Counted from the stretch's first letter, positions 46,070 to 55,326 are shown. The stretch is 64,000 bases of DNA from JABAAE01 sp036336715 (GCA_036336715.1 JAYZFP010000065.1:15847-79846); one strand, 5' to 3'. The notes: generated by a model not told the origin, from the letters alone. Numbers and translations: made by a program.

Positions 46070-47350
46070 TCATTTCCACTGGTACGAGGTGAGCGTCTTG
46101 AGACCACGAACGATGACACGATTACCGTCAACGGCCAAGTGTGCCCATGAGTCATTGGTCTTCAGTTTCTTTTCGCTGAGCAGCTTGAATTCGTTCGGGT
46201 TGGCCTCGATCAGGTAAAGAACGCCGCGAGAATCGAGGGCCAGGATTTTGTCCCCCGTCCCAACCATGCTCCAGTAATCTCCAAACCGCTTGCGGCTTTG
46301 GCTGACCCATTTGTTTTTACCGGTTGCGACCTCAAAACAGGCCAGCTGCTTGTTCTGAAGGTGGACATAAGCGTGCCCTTCAATGACGACCGGAGAGGAC
46401 ATGTAAGCACGTAGTTTGGAATCCCACTTCTCAGAGACAGAGAGGTTGTTCCCGGAGGTGGAAACCTGGTAGCCAAAGGACTTGTTGTTGTAGGAACTGG
46501 TAAAGACCATGTCCCCGACTACAGAAGGGGTCAGGATATTCATTCCGCGAAAAGCCGGAACTTTCTGTCGCCAGATTACTTTTCCGTTGGAAGGTTCGAT
46601 GCCGGCCAGTTCCGTTCGAGACTGGATGACCAGTTGCTTTTTGCCGCCAAGATTGGCGAGAACGGGAGATGAAAAAGCTCCACCGGTCATAATGTTGCCA
46701 CTACCGAGGGCAGCTCGCCAGATTTCGGCACCGGTTTCACGATTCATCTTTACGAAACCAGCAGAACACTGCATGTAGATCGCAGGTTCCATGTCTCCCG
46801 GAATGATCAGGGGAGAGCAGACGTGGCCAAAGGACTCACGCGAAACCTTGTATCGCTTATTCAGATCCACTTTCCAGACGACATCGCCGTTGGTGGCGTC
46901 AAGGCAGACAAACATACCTGTGATGCCTGCGACATAGACTCTTTCACCGTCGGTGGCCGGCGTGGAACGGATCCAGCTCCCATTTTTGGCCGCGAAGAAG
47001 GGAACGGTCATTGCTCCCTCCCACTCGGTCGACCAGGCGGTTTGCCCCGTTTTCTTGTTGATAGCCGTTACAACCTCGTATTTTTTACTCTTGGTCTCCG
47101 TCGTAAAGACAAGATCACCAGAGATGATGGGACCGGAATAACTCGGTCCAAATTCGGCCGTCCACTCCTGTTTGAAGTTGGAATCGTCCAGTTTTTCCGG
47201 CCATTTCGCATCCACGCGGCTTTGACGGTTGGCCCCCCGCCACTGGGTCCAGCTGCCGGTTTCACCCGTTTGAGCGCACAGAGGGAAGGTCATCAAGACC
47301 GATAAACCAAGAAAAAACGATACTTTTGTTATGAAATGTGTCTTGTTCAC
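46070..47350 (-). CDS. Exported PQQ-like beta-propeller protein
   Basis: 426 aa with a signal peptide (about 1-26, 'VSFFLGLSVLMTFPLCAQ'). The rest is a PQQ-type propeller with repeated blades of the pattern 'GDLVFTT ... VTAINKKTGQTAWST', 'VYVAGITGMFVCLDATNGDVVWKV' and 'AYVHLQNKQLACFEVATGKNKW'. Planctomycete genomes encode many such PQQ/BamB-like proteins. No PQQ-dehydrogenase catalytic residues or heme motif are seen, so it is probably a binding or scaffolding protein of the periplasm. Function beyond that is unknown. It is transcribed divergently from the SRPBCC-epimerase gene. Confidence 0.85.
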   Translation of the reverse strand: MNKTHFITKVSFFLGLSVLMTFPLCAQTGETGSWTQWRGANRQSRVDAKWPEKLDDSNFKQEWTAEFGPSYSGPIISGDLVFTTETKSKKYEVVTAINKKTGQTAWSTEWEGAMTVPFFAAKNGSWIRSTPATDGERVYVAGITGMFVCLDATNGDVVWKVDLNKRYKVSRESFGHVCSPLIIPGDMEPAIYMQCSAGFVKMNRETGAEIWRAALGSGNIMTGGAFSSPVLANLGGKKQLVIQSRTELAGIEPSNGKVIWRQKVPAFRGMNILTPSVVGDMVFTSSYNNKSFGYQVSTSGNNLSVSEKWDSKLRAYMSSPVVIEGHAYVHLQNKQLACFEVATGKNKWVSQSRKRFGDYWSMVGTGDKILALDSRGVLYLIEANPNEFKLLSEKKLKTNDSWAHLAVDGNRVIVRGLKTLTSYQWK

Positions 47351-47443
47351 GGTATTAAAAAAGAAAATAGTGACAAAAATCGGGCATCCGATCGCGGTTT
47401 ACCGCGAATAACCATGCATTCGCAGCTATTTCACACCGGATTC

Positions 47444-48865
47444 ATGATTCCGATTCCGATGCCGAAATTCGATTCAAAAGTGCAGATTGACGCTCCCAGG
47501 GAATACGTTTTTTCCTGGCACGAATGCCGCTGCGCCTTTGACAGGTTGGTACCCCCGTGGGAGCAGGTGGTCGTTGTGCGGAAGGAAGGCGGGATCGAAA
47601 ACGGAACGGTTACCCTGAAAACCAGGGCAGCTCCCCTTTTCTGGTTTCAGGCGAAGGCCAGTCATAGTCAGTTTGTCCGGAATGAACAGTTCTACGACGA
47701 GATGTCGGGTGGTCCCTTTAGTAATTGGCAACACACCCACCGTTTCCTGAAAAAAGGGGACAATTCCACCCTGCTACACGACGAAGTGGTTTACCGCCTG
47801 CGGGGTGGATGGTTGGGTAACTGGCTGGGAGGCGGGTACGCCCATGGGAAGTTGGAACAGTTGTTTGCCTATCGCCGGGAAGTGACCCGATCCGACACGC
47901 AGGATCACTTTCAATTTGCCTCCTCAGGCACCCGCACCATTGCCGTCAGCGGGGCCAACGGTTTGATTGGATCCCGTCTCTGCAGTTTTCTTGACGGTGG
48001 CGGACATCGGATCATCAAGTTGAAACGGTTTGATACCGACCAGTTCGAGGGCCCGGGTTGGAATCCGGCTACAGGGAAAATCAGCTTTGGAGAAGCGGGC
48101 GAGTCGGTCGATTGCCTGATTCACCTCGCCGGACATGGAATCGCTGAAAATCGATGGAACAATCGAGTCAAGCAACTGATTCGGAGCAGTCGCTGCGAAG
48201 CCACGGAAAAGCTCTGTGATTACCTGGGCCGGCATCCGGGACTCGTCCGGGAAAGTTTCGTCTGCGCTTCGGCCACCGGGTTTTACGGTAACCGGGGAGA
48301 CGAAATTCTCGACGAATCGTCTGCTGCCGGAGAGGGGTTCCTGCCGGAAACCTGCGTCGATTGGGAAGCAGCCACTCGGCGGGTGGACGCGCTCGGGTTG
48401 AGGCGGGTGAATCTCCGCTTTGGCATCATCCTTTCGCTCAGGGGGGGAGCCCTCCCCAAGCTGGTGACACCTTCACGGTTTTTCCTGGGTGGACGATTCG
48501 GAAGTGGCAGGCAGTTCTGGAGCTGGATATCGTTGCTGGATACCCTCAGGGCGATCCATTATTCGGTCATGGAACCGAACTTGCAGGGTCCGGTCAACCT
48601 CGTGGCACCGGAACCGGTCAGACAATCCGACTTTTCACGAACGCTTGGAAAGGTCCTGTTCCGCCCTTCACTCGGGTATGCCCCGGGTTTTCTGTTGAAA
48701 CTGGTGGCCGGCGAGATGGCGGGCCCCCTTTTGTTGGAAGGGACACGGGTCAGACCGAAAAAACTGACCGACCACGGTTTCCATTTTGTACACAATCGAC
48801 TGGAAGACGCCTTGCGATTTGAGCTGGGTAAAATCAGGATAGAGAACCATGATAAAGATCAATAA
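47444..48865 (+). CDS. SRPBCC domain-TIGR01777 family epimerase fusion
   Basis: About 473 aa from ATG 47444; starts at 47414 and 47459 are alternatives, none with a clear ribosome-binding site. Residues about 5-150 form an SRPBCC/START-like hydrophobic-ligand domain ('VQIDAPREYVFSWHECRCAFDRL'). The remainder is an atypical SDR epimerase of the YfcH/TIGR01777 type ('IAVSGANGLIGSRLCSFL' as NAD(P) loop, 'LIHLAGHGIAENRW', 'SATGFYGNRGDEILDE'). The substrate of this family is unsettled. Its stop lies 17 bases inside the following flavoprotein gene, so the two are translationally coupled and may act on the same lipid or isoprenoid. Confidence 0.87.
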   Translation: MIPIPMPKFDSKVQIDAPREYVFSWHECRCAFDRLVPPWEQVVVVRKEGGIENGTVTLKTRAAPLFWFQAKASHSQFVRNEQFYDEMSGGPFSNWQHTHRFLKKGDNSTLLHDEVVYRLRGGWLGNWLGGGYAHGKLEQLFAYRREVTRSDTQDHFQFASSGTRTIAVSGANGLIGSRLCSFLDGGGHRIIKLKRFDTDQFEGPGWNPATGKISFGEAGESVDCLIHLAGHGIAENRWNNRVKQLIRSSRCEATEKLCDYLGRHPGLVRESFVCASATGFYGNRGDEILDESSAAGEGFLPETCVDWEAATRRVDALGLRRVNLRFGIILSLRGGALPKLVTPSRFFLGGRFGSGRQFWSWISLLDTLRAIHYSVMEPNLQGPVNLVAPEPVRQSDFSRTLGKVLFRPSLGYAPGFLLKLVAGEMAGPLLLEGTRVRPKKLTDHGFHFVHNRLEDALRFELGKIRIENHDKDQ

Positions 48866-50162
48866 TCAACTTCGAAACGAATATGACTGTATTGTGATTG
48901 GTGCCGGACCCGCAGGGGGGACCGCAGCGGCCATCATCGCGGATGACGGTCATCAGGTCCTGCTGGTTGAGCGGGAAAAAATGCCCCGTTTTCACGTGGG
49001 TGAATCCCTGATGCCCGAGGTTTACTGGACGCTTAAGAGGCTGGGAGTCCTGGACAAGGTCAAAGCCAAAGGGACGTTCACCACCAAGAATGGTGTTCAG
49101 TTCGTGACGGAAAAGGGCAAGGAGACCAAACCCTTCTTTTTCCAGGATCACGATCAAAGGGAAAGCTCGCTGACGTGGCACGTTCAACGGGCGGACTTTG
49201 ACCAGATCCTGTTTGATAATGCAGCGGAAAAGGGTGCCGATTGTCGCGATCAGACGCGAGTCACCGGGCTTCATTTCAGGGAAACAGGTCCTCATGGCGT
49301 TGATCTCAAGCTCGCGGACGGCTCGACCCGGCGGGTAAGTGCCCGGGTGATCGTCGATGCGACCGGCCAACAGTCGATGATTGCGAACAAGCTGTCGCTC
49401 AAGCAGGTGGATCCGAATCTGAAAAAAGCGGCGATCTGGGGCTACTTCAAAAATGCTCGACGCAACCAGGAGAAAGATGGTCCGGAAGTGACCTGCATTC
49501 TTCACACGACCGGTAAAAAAGCCTGGTATTGGTACATTCCGCTTTCCGACGGAAATGTCAGTGTGGGGCTGGTGTCCAACAACGAGTTGATCCTCAAGGA
49601 CCGCGGCAAGCCCCGTGAGACGTTTTTCGAGGAGATGGAAAATTGCCAGGGCGTCAAGGACCGCCTAGCCGATGCCGAGTTGGTGGGGGACGTTCGTGTC
49701 GCCAAGGAGTTTTCCTACCGCACCAGCAAGCATGCCGGCGATGGTTGGGTGCTGGCCGGGGACGCTTACAGTTTCATCGATCCGGTGTACTCTTCCGGAG
49801 TCCTATTGGCACTCAAGTCGGGCGAGTACGTGGCGGATGCCGTCAACGAGGGCTTGGCCAAGGGCGATGTCTCCGAAGCCCAACTCGGAAAGTGGACCGG
49901 TGAGTACGAGGAGGGAGTCGGTCTTTTCCGCAAACTGGTGCACGCTTTCTACACGGACGAATTTAGTTTTGCCGAGTTCATGAAACAGTATCCCCAGTAC
50001 AAACAGGATCTGACCGACCTGTTGATCGGCCGGGTATATGGGGAAGAGGAACCGGGGAAGATTTTCGAAGATATGGATCCCTGGATCGAGCATTCCAAGG
50101 CAGGTACGCTGGACGCCTACCGCGAGACCCTGCCGGACCCACCGATGATGGAATCGATGTAG
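48849..50162 (+). CDS. FAD-dependent oxidoreductase, halogenase/geranylgeranyl-reductase-like
   Basis: 437 aa from ATG 48849 with AGGA upstream. The N-terminal FAD loop is 'YDCIVIGAGPAGGTAAAI', followed by 'MPRFHVGESLMP', characteristic of the flavin-dependent halogenase/PHBH-like branch. 'WVLAGDAYSFIDPVYSSGV' is the second FAD motif. I do not see the W-x-W-x-I-P motif of tryptophan halogenases in exact form ('AWYWYIPL' is close). The reaction is therefore open: hydroxylation, halogenation or reduction of a lipid-like or aromatic substrate. It overlaps the upstream epimerase gene by 17 bases. Confidence 0.87.
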   Translation: MIKINNQLRNEYDCIVIGAGPAGGTAAAIIADDGHQVLLVEREKMPRFHVGESLMPEVYWTLKRLGVLDKVKAKGTFTTKNGVQFVTEKGKETKPFFFQDHDQRESSLTWHVQRADFDQILFDNAAEKGADCRDQTRVTGLHFRETGPHGVDLKLADGSTRRVSARVIVDATGQQSMIANKLSLKQVDPNLKKAAIWGYFKNARRNQEKDGPEVTCILHTTGKKAWYWYIPLSDGNVSVGLVSNNELILKDRGKPRETFFEEMENCQGVKDRLADAELVGDVRVAKEFSYRTSKHAGDGWVLAGDAYSFIDPVYSSGVLLALKSGEYVADAVNEGLAKGDVSEAQLGKWTGEYEEGVGLFRKLVHAFYTDEFSFAEFMKQYPQYKQDLTDLLIGRVYGEEEPGKIFEDMDPWIEHSKAGTLDAYRETLPDPPMMESM

Positions 50163-50217
50163 CTCTTGCCGTGGTTCTTTACCGGACAGATCCGGAAACG
50201 ATCTCAACAAACGCCCC

Positions 50218-50268
50218 GGGTTCCGAGCGTAGAAGGGTTCCGAGCGTAGAAGGGGTCCGAGCGTAGAA
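50218..50268. repeat. 17-bp tandem repeat, three copies
   Basis: GGGTTCCGAGCGTAGAA is repeated at 50218-50234, 50235-50251 and 50252-50268; the third copy has one substitution (T to G at position 4). It is in the convergent spacer between the flavoprotein and SMP-30-like genes. Confidence 0.93.
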
Positions 50269-50401
50269 ACCGTGTACTGCAACCGGCCATTTTGACTGGT
50301 GACCCCACCCGGGTGGAAACGGGATCCAGGCCAACCCCTCTATCACTGGCATGGATCTGCTGCAGCAAACTTTCGCCAGGAGTATCGGCTTGCCCGAAAG
50401 A

Positions 50402-51271
50402 TCATTTGATCACGCGGTAGGCTGTCAATTTTTTTTCCAGCATCTGAGGGATGATGATCGTGTCCGATTCCCGCAGGTAAGCATGATCCGCCTCACCGTT
50501 TTTCCCCTGGTAAATGACTTTGGCCTCCCCGTTTTTCTTGATGTAGAACAGCTTTCCCGCTTTCCAGTCCGTCACGAAAAAATCGCCACAGCGGTCAATC
50601 TCCAATCCATCCAGGTTACCGGTTGGCTGACGGGTGATCAGGGTTTTCTTCTTTGTTTTCAGGTCCAGCGAAAAAAGACGGCCGGGTGTGGTGGGGTTGA
50701 AATCGTCAGTAAAGCCCCAGGCAGCCACGTACAATTTTCCGTCGTGAACCAACAGGCCGTTTGGGCTTTCCATCCGTTCACCCTCTGCGAAAATGGAGAG
50801 TTTGCCCTCCCGGTAGGCATAAATCCTGCTGGCGATCATGTCAGCGACGTAAACCGTTCCATCCGGGCCGCAGGCCAGGTCATTGAGGAACTTGGCGCCC
50901 GGAACCGGTACGTCATGAATGATTTTGCCGCTGCTGATCTTCATCCCGACGATCCGGTCGATATCGCTGACCCAGAGAGTATCTCCGTGGCTCCGAAGAC
51001 CTTTCGGAGCATTCAGCCCGGTGATCCATTTTTCCTCCACCCAGTGGCCGTCGGTGGTCAGTTTGCTGATCCAGCCCCGCCCATCCTTTTCCCGACCGCT
51101 CCCACCGATCTGGGAAAGAAAGAGAAAGCCCGAGCGGGGGTCCACATAGGCGCTTTCCGGAGAGTCCAGGTTTTCCGTGATTTGCCAGAGGATCTTCAGT
51201 TTTTGAGCGGAGAGATCTCCGCCGGAAAGAGAGATCAGCAGGAAAAGCAAAGGGAGGATCGAGCGGTTCAC
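50402..51271 (-). CDS. Exported SMP-30/gluconolactonase-like propeller protein
   Basis: 289 aa with a signal peptide (1-22, 'LPLLFLLISLSGGDLSA'). It is a six-blade propeller of the SMP-30/gluconolactonase/LRE type: 'LDSPESAYVDPRSGFLFLSQ', 'FLNDLACGPDGTVYVADM', 'SPNGLLVHDGKLYVAAWG' and 'LDGLEIDRCGDFFVTDW' carry the metal-binding Glu, Asn and Asp positions of that family. It may hydrolyse lactones in the periplasm, or be a non-enzymatic propeller; substrate unknown. It is convergent with the flavoprotein gene and divergent from the esterase gene. Confidence 0.82.
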   Translation of the reverse strand: MNRSILPLLFLLISLSGGDLSAQKLKILWQITENLDSPESAYVDPRSGFLFLSQIGGSGREKDGRGWISKLTTDGHWVEEKWITGLNAPKGLRSHGDTLWVSDIDRIVGMKISSGKIIHDVPVPGAKFLNDLACGPDGTVYVADMIASRIYAYREGKLSIFAEGERMESPNGLLVHDGKLYVAAWGFTDDFNPTTPGRLFSLDLKTKKKTLITRQPTGNLDGLEIDRCGDFFVTDWKAGKLFYIKKNGEAKVIYQGKNGEADHAYLRESDTIIIPQMLEKKLTAYRVIK

Positions 51272-51376
51272 GGGTATCGTCCGAAGGGTTCAGTTAATTA
51301 AAATAAGAGCGTTGGCAGTCAGTTGACTCCAACGACGGATTCTAGTGGTCCCGGTTTCAGCGTGGTACTCCCCAAG

Positions 51377-52312
51377 ATGATTCTTTCCCAATCCAGCATC
51401 GCTTTCCTGGCTTTCCTCTCCTGGGCTGTCGGGGTTCTGCCTGTTGCCGCTCAGCCTGCGGAAAACGAAAACAGAGTGAAACCGGTGGATAAATCTCCCG
51501 GAAAAAAATTCGATCTTTGGGGAAAATCCGTTCCCGGTTTACCAGCCACTGCCAGGCAGGAAATCATTTCCAGCGTGGACAAAAGAATTGGTGAACGGGT
51601 GACCCGGGTCACCCGACCGATGATCATGGTATACTCGCCTCCCCCGGAAAAGAACTGCGGAGCTGCGGTCGTGATCTGCCCCGGTGGCGGTTACAACATC
51701 CTGGCCTATGACCTTGAGGGAACCGAGGTTGCCCGTTGGTTGAATGGCGTCGGTGTGACCGCTGCGGTTCTGCATTACCGGGTGCCCCGTTCCAAGGATC
51801 GGCCCAAACACGAGCTCCCCCTGGTCGACGTTCAGCGGGCCATTCGACTGGTGCGATCGAGGGCCAAAGAGTTCGAGGTGGATTCGGGGCGGATCGGCGT
51901 GCTGGGATTCAGTGCCGGTGGACACCTCGCTGCCATGGCAAGTACCGCCCACGAAGGTAAAACCTACGAACCGATCGATGAGCACGATCGTGTCAGCTGT
52001 CGCCCCGATTTTTCGGTGCTGGTCTATCCCGCCTACCTCAACCGAAAGGGAACGGCAGAGCTTTCTCCGGAAGTCAAAGTGGATGACTCTGTACCACCAG
52101 CGATCCTGATTCATACCAGTGACGACGGAGTCAGTTCGCTGGGCAGCGTCGCCTATTATTCTGCACTCAAACGATCCGGGGTGAATGCCGAGTTGCATAT
52201 CTTTCCCCGGGGCGGACACGGCTATGGACTGCGACCGTCCAACTATCCGGTTTCACGTTGGCCGCAGATCGTGGAAGGCTGGATGAAAACCAGCGGTATT
52301 CTGAACAGGTGA
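51377..52312 (+). CDS. Alpha/beta-hydrolase (acetyl-esterase/BD-FAE-like), exported
   Basis: 311 aa from ATG 51377, which begins a signal peptide ('SSIAFLAFLSWAVGVLPVAA'); a TTG start 18 codons upstream is less likely. The oxyanion segment is 'CPGGGYNILAYDLEG', the nucleophile elbow 'VLGFSAGGHLAAM', with Asp in 'IHTSDDGVS' and His in 'FPRGGHGYGL'. This fits carbohydrate esterases that remove acetyl or similar groups from xylan. The stop lies three bases before the DUF1501 gene, so they form an operon. Confidence 0.9.
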   Translation: MILSQSSIAFLAFLSWAVGVLPVAAQPAENENRVKPVDKSPGKKFDLWGKSVPGLPATARQEIISSVDKRIGERVTRVTRPMIMVYSPPPEKNCGAAVVICPGGGYNILAYDLEGTEVARWLNGVGVTAAVLHYRVPRSKDRPKHELPLVDVQRAIRLVRSRAKEFEVDSGRIGVLGFSAGGHLAAMASTAHEGKTYEPIDEHDRVSCRPDFSVLVYPAYLNRKGTAELSPEVKVDDSVPPAILIHTSDDGVSSLGSVAYYSALKRSGVNAELHIFPRGGHGYGLRPSNYPVSRWPQIVEGWMKTSGILNR

Positions 52313-52315
52313 CCC

Positions 52316-53767
52316 ATGACCATGTTGCGACGAAATTTTCTCCAGCAGTCCATGGGCGGTTTCGGATGGCTGGCGCTCAACGGACTGTTGTCCGGGAGCC
52401 AGGTTTCGGGGAGTCCACCGACCGCCGGAGGGACCGGTTTCCATTTGTCCGGTTCCGAAGCGGGCCGGGTTGATACGGATTCCGGTAGGGGGGACCGCGT
52501 GCCGGCAACCCACTTGCCGGCACGGGCCAAGTCCATCATTTACCTCTACATGGAAGGAGGTCCCAGTCAGATTGACCTGTTCGATCACAAGCCGCTACTG
52601 GCAAAACAGGCGGGCAGGCCGCTCCCTTTTGACACACCGGCAACGGTCTTCAACAGTTCCAAGCGGGCGATGCCGACCCCTTTCCGGTTTCGTCAGCATG
52701 GTGAATCCGCAAGCTGGGTCAGTGAACTTTTTCCCCACATTGCAAGCTGTGTGGATGATTTGACGTTTGTGCACAGCCTGCACCATACGACCTCCAATCA
52801 TTCGGCCGCCTGTTACCTCAGCCATACGGGTGACCCGATTTCAGGGCGTCCCAGTATCGGGTCCTGGATGAGTTACGGCCTGGGAACCGAAAATGACAAC
52901 CTGCCGGCCTTTTGCGTACTGGACTGTGGGCAGGCCCCTTCGGGAGGGGCGGCAACCTGGTCCAGTGGGTTTCTGCCGGCTTCCCACGCCGGTGTGAAAT
53001 TCCTGCGGGGGCCAGTGCCGGTGGAATATCTGAATTCATTGGACCCGAATGAGTCCATTTCGAAAGCAAAGCTGAACGCGATTCTGTCCATCGCGGAACA
53101 GAAGCGTTCCGACCCGACCCGGCTGCACCTCGACGCAGTGATCCGTAATTACGAAAAGGCCGCCCGCATGCAGGCCACGGTTCCGGACCTGATGGATCTT
53201 TCGGGCGAATCGGCGGAGACACGAAAAAGGTACGGGCTGGGGAATCCGCAAACCGAGGTCTTTGGCAGCCGATGCCTGTTGGCAAGGCGGCTCGTGGAGC
53301 AGGGTGTTCGCTTCGTGGAACTCTTTTCCCCACGGGTCAATGCCGACCGCTGGGACCAGCATGGAAGTCTGAAAAAAGGTTTGACCAACAACTGCATCGC
53401 TGTGGACCAGCCAATTGCGGGGCTGATTCATGACCTCAAATCCCGGGGGCTGCTGGACGAAACGATTGTTCTTTGGGGGGGAGAGTTTGGACGGACTCCT
53501 TCGTCCCAGGGGACCGGTCGGGACCATAACCCGTTTGGCTACACCGTTTTCCTGGCCGGCGGTGGATTCAAACCGGGGATTCACTACGGGGCGACCGATG
53601 AATTTGGGTATTATGCTGTCGAAAACAAGGTCCATTTGCATGACCTGCACGCCACAATCCTGCACCAGATGGGCGTGGATCACAAAAAACTGACGTTCCG
53701 CTTTGATGGCAGGGATTACCGGCTGACCGATGTACATGGCAAGGTCATTCAGCCCCTGATCGGCTGA
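52316..53767 (+). CDS. DUF1501 family protein with Tat signal
   Basis: 483 aa. The N-terminus 'MTMLRRNFLQQSMGGFGWLAL' is a twin-arginine-type signal; a second in-frame ATG at 52322 is equally possible. The remainder is a DUF1501 domain, a sulfatase/alkaline-phosphatase-like fold abundant in planctomycetes ('IIYLYMEGGPSQIDLFDHKP', 'HHTTSNHSAACYLSHTG', 'WGGEFGRTPSSQGTGRDHN'). In planctomycetes it usually pairs with DUF1549/DUF1553 cytochrome genes; here the partner is an esterase. Its catalytic activity is unestablished. Confidence 0.93.
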   Translation: MTMLRRNFLQQSMGGFGWLALNGLLSGSQVSGSPPTAGGTGFHLSGSEAGRVDTDSGRGDRVPATHLPARAKSIIYLYMEGGPSQIDLFDHKPLLAKQAGRPLPFDTPATVFNSSKRAMPTPFRFRQHGESASWVSELFPHIASCVDDLTFVHSLHHTTSNHSAACYLSHTGDPISGRPSIGSWMSYGLGTENDNLPAFCVLDCGQAPSGGAATWSSGFLPASHAGVKFLRGPVPVEYLNSLDPNESISKAKLNAILSIAEQKRSDPTRLHLDAVIRNYEKAARMQATVPDLMDLSGESAETRKRYGLGNPQTEVFGSRCLLARRLVEQGVRFVELFSPRVNADRWDQHGSLKKGLTNNCIAVDQPIAGLIHDLKSRGLLDETIVLWGGEFGRTPSSQGTGRDHNPFGYTVFLAGGGFKPGIHYGATDEFGYYAVENKVHLHDLHATILHQMGVDHKKLTFRFDGRDYRLTDVHGKVIQPLIG

Positions 53768-53824
53768 TTTTCTTCCAGGGTTGGCAGGTTCCCGTTGCCA
53801 CCCATACAAGGGACTGTCTGTCTC

Positions 53825-53856
53825 CCCAAACAGTTGATTGCCCAAACAGCCGATTG
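53825..53856. repeat. 16-bp tandem duplication, two copies
   Basis: CCCAAACAGTTGATTG (53825-53840) and CCCAAACAGCCGATTG (53841-53856), two mismatches. It lies in the 295-base spacer between the DUF1501 and PEP-CTERM genes. Confidence 0.8.
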
Positions 53857-54062
53857 ATCGGGTAAACGATGCACCGGAGAAACTCCGGCCAGGGGTTACC
53901 TGTTCGGGGCTTCGCAAGTACCCGGTTTTCCGTTCGTCCGGTGCCTGGATTCCAGGGGAAGTTCATGAAGATTGAGCGAAAAAACGGGCTTGCCTCTTTT
54001 CAATTTGCGATCCATGGGTTTAATAGGAGGAGTCGGTCCAAAAATTTTAAAAAGGTTTGAAA

Positions 54063-54881
54063 ATGCTTCGCCGCGTTCTCTTGCTCCTGATGCCTGCCAT
54101 CCTGTTGGCGCCGGCTTCTCCCGTCGCCGCGGACCTGATCATCTCATCGCTCGGTTCGACCACGACGATTGATTTTGAATCGACGCTCACTGGTTCCAAC
54201 ATCGGCCAATTTTCCGGTGCCGGGTTTGAGGCGGGTACTTCCACCAGCGGTCGGCTGGACTCCAACGCGTGGAAAGTGACAGGGCTCAGCGATGGAAATC
54301 TCGACTTTGGTGGGACTGGAACCAGCGGTGATTATGCCCGGGGTACCGACAACAATTCCGCCACGACTGCCGGGATTTATGCTTTTGATGCCACGGCTGA
54401 CGGTGGTTCGATCGGACTGGGAGTTCAGCCGGCAGGAAGCGACTTCACGCCGGGCAGCCTGACGCTGAGACTGAGAAATGAGACGGGTGGAAACGTCACC
54501 AGTTTTGATATCGGCTACGACTTGCGGGTCTACAATGATCAGAACCGCGCCAATTCACTCAATTTTGAGTATTCCTTCGATGACACCAATTACACACAGG
54601 TTTCGTTTTTTGACTACATCTCCGATGAGGCGGCCGCAGGAACAGCAAGCTGGAATCTTGAATTCTCCAAATCCACAACCCTCAGCGGTTTGAACCTTGC
54701 CAATGGTGACAACCTCTATTTCCGCTGGGTCGGGGATGACGTTTCGGGTGGCGGTTCCCGGGACCAGTTTCACATCGACAACATCGACATTGCCTTCAAC
54801 GCGGCCGCCGTGCCCGAACCCGCTTCGCTCGGCCTGCTGCTGACAGCGGCCGGGGGGTTTTATTTGCTGCGGAGAAAATAA
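54063..54881 (+). CDS. PEP-CTERM sorting-domain protein
   Basis: 272 aa from ATG 54063 (AAGG lies about 8 bases upstream; an in-frame TTG six bases earlier is ignored). A signal peptide ('RRVLLLLMPAILLAPASPVAA') is followed by about 220 residues rich in Gly, Ser, Thr and Asn with beta-strand character, typical of a secreted surface protein. The C-terminus 'VPEPASLGLLLTAAGGFYLL' plus RRK is a full PEP-CTERM signal: the VPEP motif, a transmembrane helix and a basic end. It would be cleaved by an exosortase. No exosortase gene is in the window. The function of the body is unknown. Confidence 0.92.
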   Translation: MLRRVLLLLMPAILLAPASPVAADLIISSLGSTTTIDFESTLTGSNIGQFSGAGFEAGTSTSGRLDSNAWKVTGLSDGNLDFGGTGTSGDYARGTDNNSATTAGIYAFDATADGGSIGLGVQPAGSDFTPGSLTLRLRNETGGNVTSFDIGYDLRVYNDQNRANSLNFEYSFDDTNYTQVSFFDYISDEAAAGTASWNLEFSKSTTLSGLNLANGDNLYFRWVGDDVSGGGSRDQFHIDNIDIAFNAAAVPEPASLGLLLTAAGGFYLLRRK

Positions 54882-55005
54882 GAAAAGGGGCAGGAAGCCG
54901 AAAAGGGCGTCTAATCGGTGGCTGCGTTGGCCCGTCGCACCAACGAAAAAAATCGCCCTGCCCACACGAGTTTGGACCTGTCGCCTGATTCCGGCAATCA
55001 AAATT

Positions 55006-55035
55006 TCCAGTTAGCTGCTGTCCAGTTAGCTGATG
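55006..55035. repeat. 15-bp tandem duplication, two copies
   Basis: TCCAGTTAGCTGCTG (55006-55020) and TCCAGTTAGCTGATG (55021-55035), one mismatch. Confidence 0.88.
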
Positions 55036-55141
55036 CGGCTGGGTTGATGACCGTCGCGCCCACCCCGGGAGAAGAGGCTCATCCCGACCGGGTGTCTCCT
55101 TTGGTGGAGAAAGGGTTGTTGGAAGAAAAATCTGGGAAAAG

Positions 55142-55184
55142 TTTAACGATTAGCTAGCATCTTTCCGATAGCTAATATTTAACG
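55142..55184. promoter_or_regulatory. Palindrome with flanking direct repeats
   Basis: ATTAGCTA (55149-55156) and TAGCTAAT (55169-55176) form a perfect inverted repeat with a 12-base spacer. The 7-mer TTTAACG flanks it on both sides in direct orientation (55142-55148 and 55178-55184). It lies about 145 bases upstream of the RNase H-like gene. It could be an operator or promoter element; it is not a terminator (no T-run). Confidence 0.35.
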
Positions 55185-55326
55185 GGCTATATTCCAAGCA
55201 CTCGCAGGGTGATGGATGTGCCCAGGCAATGATGCAGCAGGTTTTTGACAATGGACGGTCATCCTCTTTCACAGGAAATGGCGGACCTCGGGGAGCCGGG
55301 GCGAGGTGTTTTTTCAGGGTCAGGCG

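Larger units (their letters stand above)
54882..55326. other. Intergenic region after the PEP-CTERM gene
   Basis: 445 bases. It holds a 15-bp tandem duplication (55006-55035) and a palindrome with flanking direct repeats (55142-55184, separate entry). No credible gene. Confidence 0.5.

Noticed and set aside
54918..55157. 79-codon ORF after the PEP-CTERM gene
   Set aside because: It reads through the 15-bp duplication and has no domain or start signal.
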